This document shows, piece after piece, positions 16,312-23,833 of a DNA stretch of 26,452 nucleotides. The notes beneath the pieces were generated by a model that saw only the letters and a program-made list of their open reading frames with translations, did not search any database and was not told where the DNA came from. A program made the position numbers and the translations under genes. Numbering within the stretch: the first letter of the stretch is position 1; each line of letters opens with the position of its first letter. The DNA is from Gammaproteobacteria bacterium (GTDB lineage: Bacteria > Pseudomonadota > Gammaproteobacteria > UBA6429 > Thiohalophilaceae), in contig QILH01000036.1 of assembly GCA_003233255.1 (NCBI GenBank), positions 1-26,452 of the forward strand, in the 5' to 3' direction.

Positions 16312-17043
16312 TTAATGTGGCGCACTATGGCCATGTGGTTTTGATTTTGGAGTGTCCGTAGCTTTGTTCTCATGGTTTTCAGCCGACCCGTGGCCTTGTG
16401 TCATAGCTTCAGCCTTGCCTGGGCTATTTTTGCTATGCCCATCAGAATGACTTTGACCTTGCGCTGCTTCTCCATGCGGACTGGTATCACCATGTCCACC
16501 ACCCGGCATATGTCCACCGCCGGGCATATGACTGCCGCCATATTTAGCGACAAGTTCAGAATATTGTTTCTTATCCAGTGTGGGTAACTGGCGGATAAAT
16601 GCAACCAGTTTCCATGTCGCTTCGTCTGAATGCGATGCACCCCATGCCGGCATGCCCGTCATTTTTAGGCCGTGCTTTATAACCCAGAACATCCTGGCAG
16701 AATCATGACTTAACGCTTGAGTGAAATCAGGCGGCTGTGGATAAAGGCCTGTTCTGAGCTCTTGTTCACCCGCATCCGAGTTTGGTGCAAGATGGCAGCT
16801 GCTGCACATCGCATTGTAGTTGCCCGCAGCTTGCACGAAATATTGAGGGTCATCAAGATTATCAGGCACGACAATATCAGCACTTGCACGTGTAATCGAA
16901 CTATCCCTGACTTGTGCCAGGCCCCATTCGGTTATCTTCCAGTGTTTATCGGAAGCCGCAATATTATAGAAACCGAACAGGAAAAATATCGCCACGCCAA
17001 GCAAGCCTAACCCTGCAATAATAATTAATTTATTTATTTTCAT
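16312..17043 (-). CDS. Membrane-anchored c-type cytochrome with a His-rich tail
   Basis: 243 residues: an N-terminal transmembrane anchor (about 6-26), a mono-haem cytochrome c domain with CSSCH (80-84) and a likely axial Met in HGLKMTGMPAWG, then a low-complexity tail from about 170 (GGSHMPGGGHMPGGGHG, then many His/Lys/Glu) ending HGHSAPH. The tail has about 15 His and looks like a metal-binding extension. The start at 17043 (ATG) is chosen because AAGG lies 7 bases upstream; a TTG just before it is less likely. An FNR-type box and a -10 precede it, suggesting control by oxygen. It may deliver electrons to or from the periplasmic metal-handling proteins around it, which is inference. Confidence 0.88.
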   Translation of the reverse strand: MKINKLIIIAGLGLLGVAIFFLFGFYNIAASDKHWKITEWGLAQVRDSSITRASADIVVPDNLDDPQYFVQAAGNYNAMCSSCHLAPNSDAGEQELRTGLYPQPPDFTQALSHDSARMFWVIKHGLKMTGMPAWGASHSDEATWKLVAFIRQLPTLDKKQYSELVAKYGGSHMPGGGHMPGGGHGDTSPHGEAAQGQSHSDGHSKNSPGKAEAMTQGHGSAENHENKATDTPKSKPHGHSAPH

Positions 17044-17062
17044 CAATACGCCTTATTTATAA

Positions 17063-17109
17063 ATTATAACAATATATTTTGTATGTAAATAATTGATCCC
17101 GATCAATTA
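17063..17109 (-). promoter_or_regulatory. FNR/DNR-type promoter for the cytochrome gene
   Basis: A 20-bp perfect palindrome (17090-17109, 9-bp arms) contains TTGATCCCGATCAA (17093-17106), an exact FNR/ANR/DNR consensus match. On the minus strand a TATAAT hexamer follows at 17063-17068, placing the box centre near -43.5. The ATG at 17043 lies just downstream with its AAGG site. The whole element fits in the 69-base gap after the merR stop, so the cytochrome and DUF411 genes could be induced at low oxygen independently of merR. Confidence 0.75.
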
Positions 17110-17112
17110 ACC

Positions 17113-17541
17113 TTAATGGCTCTTATTCGTGATCATTAAATTTTCATCTTCTATCAACGGACATATAATATCATCCGGTATAACTTGCTCCCCTTTTAGC
17201 TCCCACTCTTTCAGGGCTTTTTGAATTCTTTTTTCAAGTGATTGCAAGTCTATAATCTTCTCACGCACTTCTTTACATCGATTTTTCACCATTTCTTTCA
17301 CTAATTCACATGGGGATTCCCCCACATTTGACTTGTCAAGAATGTCCCGTATTTCGTGAATAGTTAAGCCGTATGTTTTGGCTTTACGGATAAAGGCAAT
17401 CAAGCGGATATCTTCATTCGAATAATAACGATAGCCATTGTTCGAGTCACGACGAGGTTCCACAAACCCTTCTCGCGTGTAATAGCGAATTGATTCAGAT
17501 GAAATACCGATTTGCTCTGCCGCTTGTTTAACCGTATACAT
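17113..17541 (-). CDS. MerR-family metal-responsive regulator
   Basis: 142 residues: winged-helix MYTVKQAAEQIGISSESIRYYTREGFVEP-type DNA-binding half, then a long dimerisation helix and a C-terminal loop. C78 (SPCEL), C89 (KNRC) and C127 (IICPLIE) sit where ZntR/CadR/MerR relatives place metal-binding Cys, which supports a soft-metal sensor, though the CCxxxxH pattern of ZntR is absent. AGGAGG precedes two adjacent ATGs; the second (17541) has the better spacing of 6 bases. An 11-12 residue in-frame extension upstream has no ribosome site. It sits between the Cys-rich gene and the cytochrome, as a likely local regulator. The GGTATACC palindrome at 17560-17567 is a possible part of its operator. 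Confidence 0.85.
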   Translation of the reverse strand: MYTVKQAAEQIGISSESIRYYTREGFVEPRRDSNNGYRYYSNEDIRLIAFIRKAKTYGLTIHEIRDILDKSNVGESPCELVKEMVKNRCKEVREKIIDLQSLEKRIQKALKEWELKGEQVIPDDIICPLIEDENLMITNKSH

Positions 17542-17628
17542 CATAAACCTCCTGATTTTGGTATACCTAAAAGACAATTACATCCGATAGTAATAATAAA
17601 TTACAAAAAAACTGAAACAGATATTATA

Positions 17629-18012
17629 TTAAAGGATTTGCGGGGGCTGTAGAACGGTATCAAGAACGATACTCGTGGTAAGTCGTCGATAAAGAGCTGG
17701 ATTAGCCTGATCATATAACGGCACATCGAAAATCTGGCTGGAAATTGCCGCAGTTACTGCGCCATGACCGCAACTGTTATCACAATTATCGTCTGACTCA
17801 TGTTGGCACTGATTACTGCTGATCGTTTCGCAATGTATACATGCAGTGCTGACCGAAATCTTATGGCATTTGGATGTGGTAGTCGATACGGACAGGTTCT
17901 GCTCAGGTGAATCCTGCATCACCGCATAGGCCACCGAAAAGTTCAACAGTGGCGACAACACCAGCGTCGCGATTAAGAGCAAAACCATTTTGTATATGTG
18001 GCGTGATTTCAT
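17629..18012 (-). CDS. Small exported Cys-rich protein
   Basis: 127 residues: a signal peptide (about 1-30, ending SVAYA) followed by a mature part holding seven to eight Cys and several His (SKCHKISVSTACIHCETIS, NQCQHESDDNCDNSCGHG), then a Cys-free C-terminus ending LQPPQIL. The Cys/His content and position between a lycopene-cyclase-like gene and a MerR regulator suggest periplasmic metal binding. It resembles in layout the small DUF2946-type proteins of copper loci, but I cannot confirm membership. No strong ribosome site is seen. A T run lies in the 87-base gap after its stop. Confidence 0.6.
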   Translation of the reverse strand: MKSRHIYKMVLLLIATLVLSPLLNFSVAYAVMQDSPEQNLSVSTTTSKCHKISVSTACIHCETISSNQCQHESDDNCDNSCGHGAVTAAISSQIFDVPLYDQANPALYRRLTTSIVLDTVLQPPQIL

Positions 18013-18218
18013 CGTGTATTTATGACCTAATCTTTACTGGACTCTAGCATAACTAACCCTAAATAGACGTGAAATCTCTAAAAAAGTTCGAACTAAACCT
18101 GTGACCTGGACATACTATTCGATAGCCAATTCACCCCAACAAGTCATTACAATTTAAAAGGTTATTTGTGGTGGGAGGTGTTTCCGTCTTGATCCATAAT
18201 ATAATCCCTGGTTAAATG

Positions 18219-18908
18219 TTAGGATTTACGCCACATAAAATGTTCATACACCCCAGACCAGTACATGCCAAACGCGATAGCGAAGAGTAATTCTTCTAGC
18301 GGCATGAAAAAGATAGTAATGCCGGTAAGTGCATCTAAATTCCAGTAGCGATCAATATAACCAGGAGCACTCCATTCGAGGCCGGCCAGGAATATTGCGT
18401 AATAGATTAAAAACAGTATGCCGCCGATCCAGGTTTTCTTTTTTAAATCAGGCCGACACCAGATATTAGCTATCGCACCAATAATCATGGCTACGATGGA
18501 TGGATAGATGGGGTTCCAGGGGAAAAAATACAATAAGGGGAAACTGATAAAAGGTGCCGCCAGCGCTTTGTAATGATGGCGATGTATCGATAACTTGCGT
18601 TCCGTATCCGGGACATCCAGTAAGCTTTTTCTGCTGGCTATATTATAGAGTACCGCGCTGACGCCACCTATACCAAAACAAAACACCAGGCTTTCGATAT
18701 CAAAACCTGTATTTATCGCCAAATCAAAAAGGCTGGGAGGAAACCAGTATTCAGGAACAAAAATGGGTTCCGTTAAACCAAAGGGCATCGTAAAAAGACT
18801 TGCCCACAGCATCGCTTTTCGATATTCAGGAAATGCTAAAAAAATAATTACCCATGGAATTAAAAAAGCAGATGCCCAGGTTATCCAGACATATTGATCA
18901 GAAATCAT
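18219..18908 (-). CDS. Lycopene-cyclase-domain integral membrane protein
   Basis: 229 residues, about seven transmembrane segments. The C-terminal part MPLEELLFAIAFGMYWSGVYEH carries the PxEE motif of the CarR/CrtY-type lycopene cyclase domain. The first half has the parallel segment GFDIESLVFCFGIGG, in which the motif is degenerate (FDIES). PFGLTEPIFVPEYWFPPSLF is a further family signature. True cyclases of this type make beta-carotene rings, but no carotenoid gene (phytoene synthase or desaturase) lies in the window and the neighbours handle metals. The protein may therefore act on another polyprenyl or quinone substrate, or have a non-enzymatic role. AAGGA lies 8 bases before the ATG. Confidence 0.8.
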   Translation of the reverse strand: MISDQYVWITWASAFLIPWVIIFLAFPEYRKAMLWASLFTMPFGLTEPIFVPEYWFPPSLFDLAINTGFDIESLVFCFGIGGVSAVLYNIASRKSLLDVPDTERKLSIHRHHYKALAAPFISFPLLYFFPWNPIYPSIVAMIIGAIANIWCRPDLKKKTWIGGILFLIYYAIFLAGLEWSAPGYIDRYWNLDALTGITIFFMPLEELLFAIAFGMYWSGVYEHFMWRKS

Positions 18909-19009
18909 ATTTTATATCCTTTTCCCCATAAAGCGATATACATGGAATCATAAGGTGATTTTCCAGGCACCACTCTAAATTATAACTATCTTCTATTTTA
19001 CATTAAATT

Positions 19010-19501
19010 TCAATGGTGGGAATGTGTGTCGCCATTGTGTTCGAGGTTATCCAGTATCGTCTCCTCATTATAATGAATAAAGGCCCTTTTTAATATTTCG
19101 CCGTATTTCTTTGAGGTTTTATTCCCGGTCTTCTCCAGAACGGCCTCAATTTGTTTTGTAGTAACCTCAATCAGATCATACGTAATATTAATTTTATCCG
19201 CATTAATTTCCACTTCAACCACGCCCATCATGGCTTCTAATTCGGTAATAATATTTTCAGCTATACCATCTGGAACTGTTGCATCAAGCAATAATGTTCT
19301 TCGTTTTATGCGTCTTTCTCCACGCTGTTTAGCAGAAGGGATTCCTCGCTCACCAATGTAAATGCCAGGGTTATCGGTAAATCGTTCCAGACATTGATCT
19401 GAACAAAAGTAGAATCTCTCACTTCGATAATCAGAAGATATGCAATCAATATCAGTCACCATATTGCAAACTGGACAATGATGAGATTCATTCATGGTCA
19501 T
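19010..19501 (-). CDS. YHS/TRASH plus HMA-like metal-binding protein
   Basis: 163 residues. The N-terminal zinc-knuckle-like part has CPVC (C9, C12) and YFCSDQC (C33, C37), the YHS/TRASH pattern. From about 68 to 130 a HMA-like fold follows (RTLLLDATVPDGIAENIITELEAMMGVVEVEINADKINITYDLIEVTTKQIEAVL), but it lacks the CxxC of metallochaperones. The C-terminus is His-rich (HNGDTHSHH). No signal peptide is present, so it is cytoplasmic. It overlaps neither neighbour and sits 27 bases after the flavoprotein stop, probably in one operon with it. A role in metal trafficking is inferred from the motifs and context. Confidence 0.75.
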   Translation of the reverse strand: MTMNESHHCPVCNMVTDIDCISSDYRSERFYFCSDQCLERFTDNPGIYIGERGIPSAKQRGERRIKRRTLLLDATVPDGIAENIITELEAMMGVVEVEINADKINITYDLIEVTTKQIEAVLEKTGNKTSKKYGEILKRAFIHYNEETILDNLEHNGDTHSHH

Positions 19502-19528
19502 ATCCGTATTTTCCTCTAAATTTAAATA

Positions 19529-20656
19529 TTACCCGCATTTAGAACAGTCCTGAACGCAATCACAATCAACATGATCACAGGCTAGCTCTTTGCGGAAACT
19601 TAGTACTCTCGACTTAGCCCAGGGGTAAAATAAAGATTTAATAGCCGTTGGGTGGTATTGACGATATAAGTACTTACGCACATCTTTACGTCGAGCGAGA
19701 TGTTTAAAAAACCAGCGGTAACCGCGGTTTCCTAATAATTCAAACAAAGCTCGATTAACGACCGAAGCTTTCAACGAGCCTTTAATGTTTTTCTTCCACA
19801 ATACATCATAGCTGGTTCCATTTTGTATACTTTGAGCCGCCAATATACCGGAATGAATAGCATGGCGCATCCCAAACCCCCAGAGCGTATCCTGAAATCC
19901 TGCCTGTTCACCCACGATCGGCCTTTTACCTGCATAAGCACGCGTAGGAATATAGAAATTCCCGACGCCGCTATGAGCAACGGGATCTTTCATCTCCAGA
20001 CCCATTCGTTTCTGAAAAGCCTCAACTGTCCGTTGCGCATAAAGTTTGCTCTGCGAAAAATCAGCGAACATACAACTTTTAATCGTGCCTCGTCCATTCC
20101 AGATTAGCAAATAGGCATAGCCTCCCGGAGCCAGTTTATCATCACATATCACCCAGTACCCATCATCCATATCAGTATCAAAATGGTAACCAACGGCCAG
20201 CGCGTCAGCCGCCTTTGGGCCAGTTGCCAATATGGCAGGATAAGGTAGATTTTTGACTCGACTATTAAAGCGTACTTCAACGCCCAGTTGTTGTGCCTGT
20301 GTTAACAAAGCATAATCAAGAGAGCCCGGCATGGGGCCACGTTCGATCAGATAAAAAATAGGAGCCTCACTGTTGATGTCGTGCCTGTGCCCAACATTGT
20401 CAAACAGGACACCACTGTTGCATGGCAAATAATCAAAGTCGGTTGTTAAACCTGAGTCTTTAAATACCTGGAGAACATCTTGCTTGGTAGTCCAGTTTTC
20501 TAATCCTTGAAAATCTCGCTTGAATCGCCAGCCGACATTAGATCGTGCTTCATGAACCATTACCTTTTTTCCAGCATGTGCAAGAGTAATGGCGGCCGCC
20601 AGACCGGCCGGCCCAGCTCCGGCTATTTGAATTCTTTCATGATTACTGACTAACAT
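19529..20656 (-). CDS. FAD-dependent oxidoreductase, geranylgeranyl-reductase type, with Cys-rich tail (copy 1)
   Basis: 375 residues. An N-terminal Rossmann FAD motif GAGPAGLAAAITLAHAGKKV, the later VGEQAGFQDTLWGFGMRHA segment typical of the second FAD-contacting motif (GDA-type), and LLGNRGYRWFF near the end place it among NAD(P)/FAD oxidoreductases of the geranylgeranyl-reductase group. Residues 360-375 form CDHVDCDCVQDCSKCG, five Cys and one His in 16 residues, a likely metal or Fe-S site or redox relay. The paralogue at 22575-23726 has a matching tail. It lies 27 bases upstream of the YHS gene. Only GAGA is seen before the ATG. The substrate is unknown. Confidence 0.82.
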   Translation of the reverse strand: MLVSNHERIQIAGAGPAGLAAAITLAHAGKKVMVHEARSNVGWRFKRDFQGLENWTTKQDVLQVFKDSGLTTDFDYLPCNSGVLFDNVGHRHDINSEAPIFYLIERGPMPGSLDYALLTQAQQLGVEVRFNSRVKNLPYPAILATGPKAADALAVGYHFDTDMDDGYWVICDDKLAPGGYAYLLIWNGRGTIKSCMFADFSQSKLYAQRTVEAFQKRMGLEMKDPVAHSGVGNFYIPTRAYAGKRPIVGEQAGFQDTLWGFGMRHAIHSGILAAQSIQNGTSYDVLWKKNIKGSLKASVVNRALFELLGNRGYRWFFKHLARRKDVRKYLYRQYHPTAIKSLFYPWAKSRVLSFRKELACDHVDCDCVQDCSKCG

Positions 20657-20894
20657 ATTTTCTCGCTAAATTATTAATTGTTAGAAAGGATGAGGAGTGC
20701 TGAAATAAAATTATTCGATATCACTCAACCGTCTCCCTCACTTTATCTAACAGGTTCGTTTTTCAAAACCCCTTTGCTGCCTGTTGGCGCAATAAAAATT
20801 AACCCTCGCAGGCAACCGAGTAGTTTTAATACTATGTATCTTTAATTCTATTTCATGGGAAAATCATCTAGCCCATTAAATAATGACACTAATA
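20657..20894. other. Intergenic region with a weak hairpin
   Basis: This 238-base gap holds no ORF of note. TGCCTG (20778-20783) and CAGGCA (20809-20814) could pair over a 25-base loop, and minus-strand T runs lie near it, so it may be a weak terminator for patatin and the leader of the flavoprotein. I see no copy of the 33-bp operator here. Confidence 0.35.
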
Positions 20895-21824
20895 TTAATT
20901 CTTAAACCACGGCCGTTTAGTCGCTACTTTCTTACTCCATTTATCCATTTGTTGTGACAGTAATTCTATACCTTGAATTCTGGCTGATTCCTGCAGCTTT
21001 TGTCCATCACCCCTCATTGGCCATCCGAGTTCAGGTAAATCCGGTTTAAGCACCAGCACTACGGCACCACAACCACACTGGCAATACGTTTCGTTTACGG
21101 GTTTATCTACCAAATACCAGGGGCGTTCACTGTAGAGCTGCAGAAAAAGAATTTCCAGTAAAGACCAGGGCTGGGATAATACATGTTGCAGCCCCGCTTT
21201 TCCCTGACAATGTATTGCGGTGTGATGGACGATAAGAATATCCAGATCATGTTTACAACAAATTGCATCCGTAGGAGCCAGGTCAAGGGTTGCGCCATCG
21301 CTAAATAATTCACCCTCAATCTCGACCGGGCGATACAGGATCGGTATGGCGGCACTGGCCATAATTCGAGGTGCTAACTCACCTTCACCGAAAAAAGTCT
21401 TTATGCTGTGGGTCATATTCATGGCCAGGCTGTGAAAAGGTATTCTGCAGTTTGCAAAGGTTTCTGCGGTAAGCTGTTTACGGATAAAATTAATCGCCGT
21501 ATCGGTCTCAGAAAATCCAGTATAACCCCGTCCTTTTCGGACGATCATGTTCCAGAGAAAACGCAGTTTGGAATCTGGTCGCCAGTAATCACTCGGTTGC
21601 GTCGTTTCCAGCACCTCTGACCATTTACTGATACTGGTTCCACTGGCATAAATACCGCCGACCAGTGCTCCGGCGCTACAGCCAGCGATCGCGGCAACAT
21701 CAATATTAAGCTCGTCGACTGCCTGCAAAAATCCAGTATGAGCAAATACCCCACGCGCCCCGCCTGAACTCAGGACAACACCAATACGAAGCTTGTCGGT
21801 TTTTTTATTCATAGTCAGGCCCAT
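20895..21824 (-). CDS. Patatin-like phospholipase
   Basis: 309 residues of the RssA/patatin type. The oxyanion-hole motif SSGGARGVFAHTG, nucleophile Ser50 in GCSAG and Asp176 in SDGATLDLAP form the Ser-Asp dyad, so catalysis looks intact. Such enzymes release fatty acids from membrane lipids. An insertion near 255-262 reads ETYCQCGCGAVV, a cluster of three Cys that I do not associate with the family. The listed start overlaps the CBS gene stop by 10 bases; an ATG four codons in (21812) is the alternative, and neither has a good ribosome site, so coupling to CBS is likely. Confidence 0.88.
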   Translation of the reverse strand: MGLTMNKKTDKLRIGVVLSSGGARGVFAHTGFLQAVDELNIDVAAIAGCSAGALVGGIYASGTSISKWSEVLETTQPSDYWRPDSKLRFLWNMIVRKGRGYTGFSETDTAINFIRKQLTAETFANCRIPFHSLAMNMTHSIKTFFGEGELAPRIMASAAIPILYRPVEIEGELFSDGATLDLAPTDAICCKHDLDILIVHHTAIHCQGKAGLQHVLSQPWSLLEILFLQLYSERPWYLVDKPVNETYCQCGCGAVVLVLKPDLPELGWPMRGDGQKLQESARIQGIELLSQQMDKWSKKVATKRPWFKN

Positions 21825-22474
21825 AACTCCAGAATAAAGTGCCGCATTACCGCATTTAAAATATCACTTCGAGTGATAATGCCTGCCAGTTTACCGTCCA
21901 CCACAATCGGCATAGCCCCCACTCTCTGTTCGACAAATAAACGGGCAATATAACGCACATCGGTATCAATACTGGCCGTCAACACTTCCGTTCGCATCAG
22001 TTGCTTAACCTGATCTATAGCTCTTGCTGACGTGGCATGTTGCTCATAATTCTCCGTCACACCACTCAAGTGGCGCAATATATCCCGGTCAGAGACAATA
22101 CCTTCCACTGCGCCGTTAGCCGCCAAAACAGGAATATGACGAAGGTGGTGGCTTTGAAATAGTTTCATGACTGCAGCAATCGAGTTCGTAGATTGAATCG
22201 ACACAACCGGTGAGACCATAATCTGGTTCGCCAACAATAACGGACTATGATCCTGTATATGATCGATCTCCTGATAGGATTGCATGGCCAATCCAGAGTG
22301 TTTATTTCGCTGAGCATCATCCTGCGACTTATCCTGTACATGTTGATAATGATCTTTGTTTTCAATTTTCTGGCCTGAAGCACTTGGCTGGGTTTTTTCG
22401 ACTCGATACTGCCCGAAGAGTCGCACCAACGGCATCTCTTCATGTTTATTTAAACTTTGCACGTAAAATGTCAT
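21815..22474 (-). CDS. CBS-domain pair protein
   Basis: 219 residues. About 75 N-terminal residues have no recognised fold and are rich in charged and Gln residues. Two CBS domains follow: NQIMVSPVVSIQ...LRHIPVLAANGAVEGIVSDRDIL and KQLMRTEVLTAS...VGAMPIVVDGKLAGIITRSDIL. CBS pairs bind adenosyl nucleotides and sense energy or redox state. The gene overlaps patatin by 10 bases, and a regulatory link to the lipase is plausible. No ribosome site stands out. Function is not established beyond nucleotide sensing. Confidence 0.85.
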   Translation of the reverse strand: MTFYVQSLNKHEEMPLVRLFGQYRVEKTQPSASGQKIENKDHYQHVQDKSQDDAQRNKHSGLAMQSYQEIDHIQDHSPLLLANQIMVSPVVSIQSTNSIAAVMKLFQSHHLRHIPVLAANGAVEGIVSDRDILRHLSGVTENYEQHATSARAIDQVKQLMRTEVLTASIDTDVRYIARLFVEQRVGAMPIVVDGKLAGIITRSDILNAVMRHFILELWA

Positions 22475-22574
22475 TATTATCTCTCAAGATCTTTAGCGAA
22501 TAGCCATAGGCATTCATCTTTATAAAAATCTGATAATATCCAAACCCCTGAAATAAACCGCTAAAAAATTTACT

Positions 22575-23726
22575 TCACACCGCACATTGACGACACCAGA
22601 CACAATGGCAGTCGATATGATTACAGGTTACATCTTTACGACGACTTTCATAGCGCGTCAAGGCCCAGGGTAACAACCAGCGTTTAAAAAAAGAAGGTTG
22701 ATAGGCGTGATACAAGGCCTGACGAATATTTGCCTTGCCCGTCATGCGACGTAAAAACCAGCGGTAACCCCGGTTGCCTAACAGGTCATACAGAGCACGA
22801 TTAATCACGGCAGTTTGCATCTGCGGCTTTAAGTCACGTTGCCACAGGTCATCGTAGCTGGTATTGGCAAGCAGGCTTTGCGCCGCCAGTACCCCTGAGG
22901 TCATAGCCAGTCGTATACCAAAGCCCCATAAGGTATCCTGAAATCCAGCCTGTTCACCGACCACGGGATGGTGACCACTGTAACCACTTTTCGGTATTCT
23001 AAAATTCCCAGCTCCACCGTGTGGTTGAGGATTTTTCATTTCCAGACCAACCAGTCGTTGAAACGCCGCAAGGGTTCGTTCCAGATAAATTTTCTCCTGC
23101 TTGAAACCGGTAAACATGCAGGTCTTTACCGTGCCACGTCCTGCCATCACCAGCAAATACGCATAACCTTTGGGGGCCAGATTATCATCACAAATGACCC
23201 AAAATCCATCCGGCATTTCCGTTTCAAAATGGTAACCAACCGCAATGGCATCAGGAACCTTAGGGCCGGCAGCAAGTATGCCGACCTTACCAATCTGATC
23301 TATCCGTTCATTAAATCGAATGTCCACACCCAGCGATTGAGCCTGCTTTAACAGACCCGTATCCAGTGTATTGGGCCCCGCGCCTCTTTCGATCAAATAA
23401 AAAAGCGGTTTATCGCAGTTAACCCTGTACTGTGCATCCCAGGCATCATAAGCGATACCGTGCGTAAAAGGCTGTGCAGTAAAATTGATTTCAAAACCCA
23501 GGGCTTCCAGCGTGGACAGCGCATCCTCCTGGCTGCTCCAGTTTTCCAGCCCCTGGAAATCACCCTGAAAACGGTGCCCGACTTCACTCTGCGCTTCATG
23601 CACAATGACTTCTTTACCGGCTCGTGCCAGAGTAATGGCGGTCGCCAATCCCGCCGGGCCAGCACCCACAACCTGAATGGGGCCATCTAACGAGTTCCTG
23701 TCCTGAGCAGGGATAACTGAATTCAT
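22575..23726 (-). CDS. FAD-dependent oxidoreductase, geranylgeranyl-reductase type, with Cys-rich tail (copy 2)
   Basis: 383 residues, clearly paralogous to the gene at 19529-20656 over its full length (shared stretches include GLENW, FYLIERG, WVICDD, LAPxGYAYLL, VGEQAGFQDTLWGFG, LLGNRGYRWF). FAD motif: VVGAGPAGLATAITLARAGK. The last 16 residues read CNHIDCHCVWCRQCAV, five Cys plus His, in register with the first copy. The ATG at 23726 is preferred: AGGGG lies 9 bases upstream, and the longer open frame (to 23786) would run into the promoter element. Its promoter matches that of the CFA synthase, so the two are likely co-regulated. Substrate unknown. Confidence 0.85.
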   Translation of the reverse strand: MNSVIPAQDRNSLDGPIQVVGAGPAGLATAITLARAGKEVIVHEAQSEVGHRFQGDFQGLENWSSQEDALSTLEALGFEINFTAQPFTHGIAYDAWDAQYRVNCDKPLFYLIERGAGPNTLDTGLLKQAQSLGVDIRFNERIDQIGKVGILAAGPKVPDAIAVGYHFETEMPDGFWVICDDNLAPKGYAYLLVMAGRGTVKTCMFTGFKQEKIYLERTLAAFQRLVGLEMKNPQPHGGAGNFRIPKSGYSGHHPVVGEQAGFQDTLWGFGIRLAMTSGVLAAQSLLANTSYDDLWQRDLKPQMQTAVINRALYDLLGNRGYRWFLRRMTGKANIRQALYHAYQPSFFKRWLLPWALTRYESRRKDVTCNHIDCHCVWCRQCAV

Positions 23727-23760
23727 AGCACATTTCCCCTTTGTCGTTTTACTGCCTACC

Positions 23761-23793
23761 AAGTGTGGCACATATGTGTAACACACAGGTCAA
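23761..23793 (-). promoter_or_regulatory. 33-bp promoter/operator module, copy A (flavoprotein gene)
   Basis: On the minus strand it begins TTGACCTGTG, continues with TTACACATA, and ends ACACTT. A TGTG-N5-CACA dyad lies just after the -35. A -10-like CACACT follows a 20-base spacer, about 36 bases before the ATG at 23726. The same module occurs before the CFA gene. A spacer longer than 17 is typical of MerR-type activators, which is inference here. Confidence 0.6.
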
Positions 23794-23833
23794 GGAATTC
23801 AGTGACTGTGTTGTTATTTTATGTCAACATTGA

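Noticed and set aside
17090..17109. The 20-bp palindrome as a terminator of merR
   Set aside because: It is AT-rich with no T run, and it contains an exact FNR consensus, so a regulatory site explains it better.
23727..23786. A 20-codon N-terminal extension of the second flavoprotein
   Set aside because: It runs into the promoter module, and a good ribosome site precedes the ATG at 23726.
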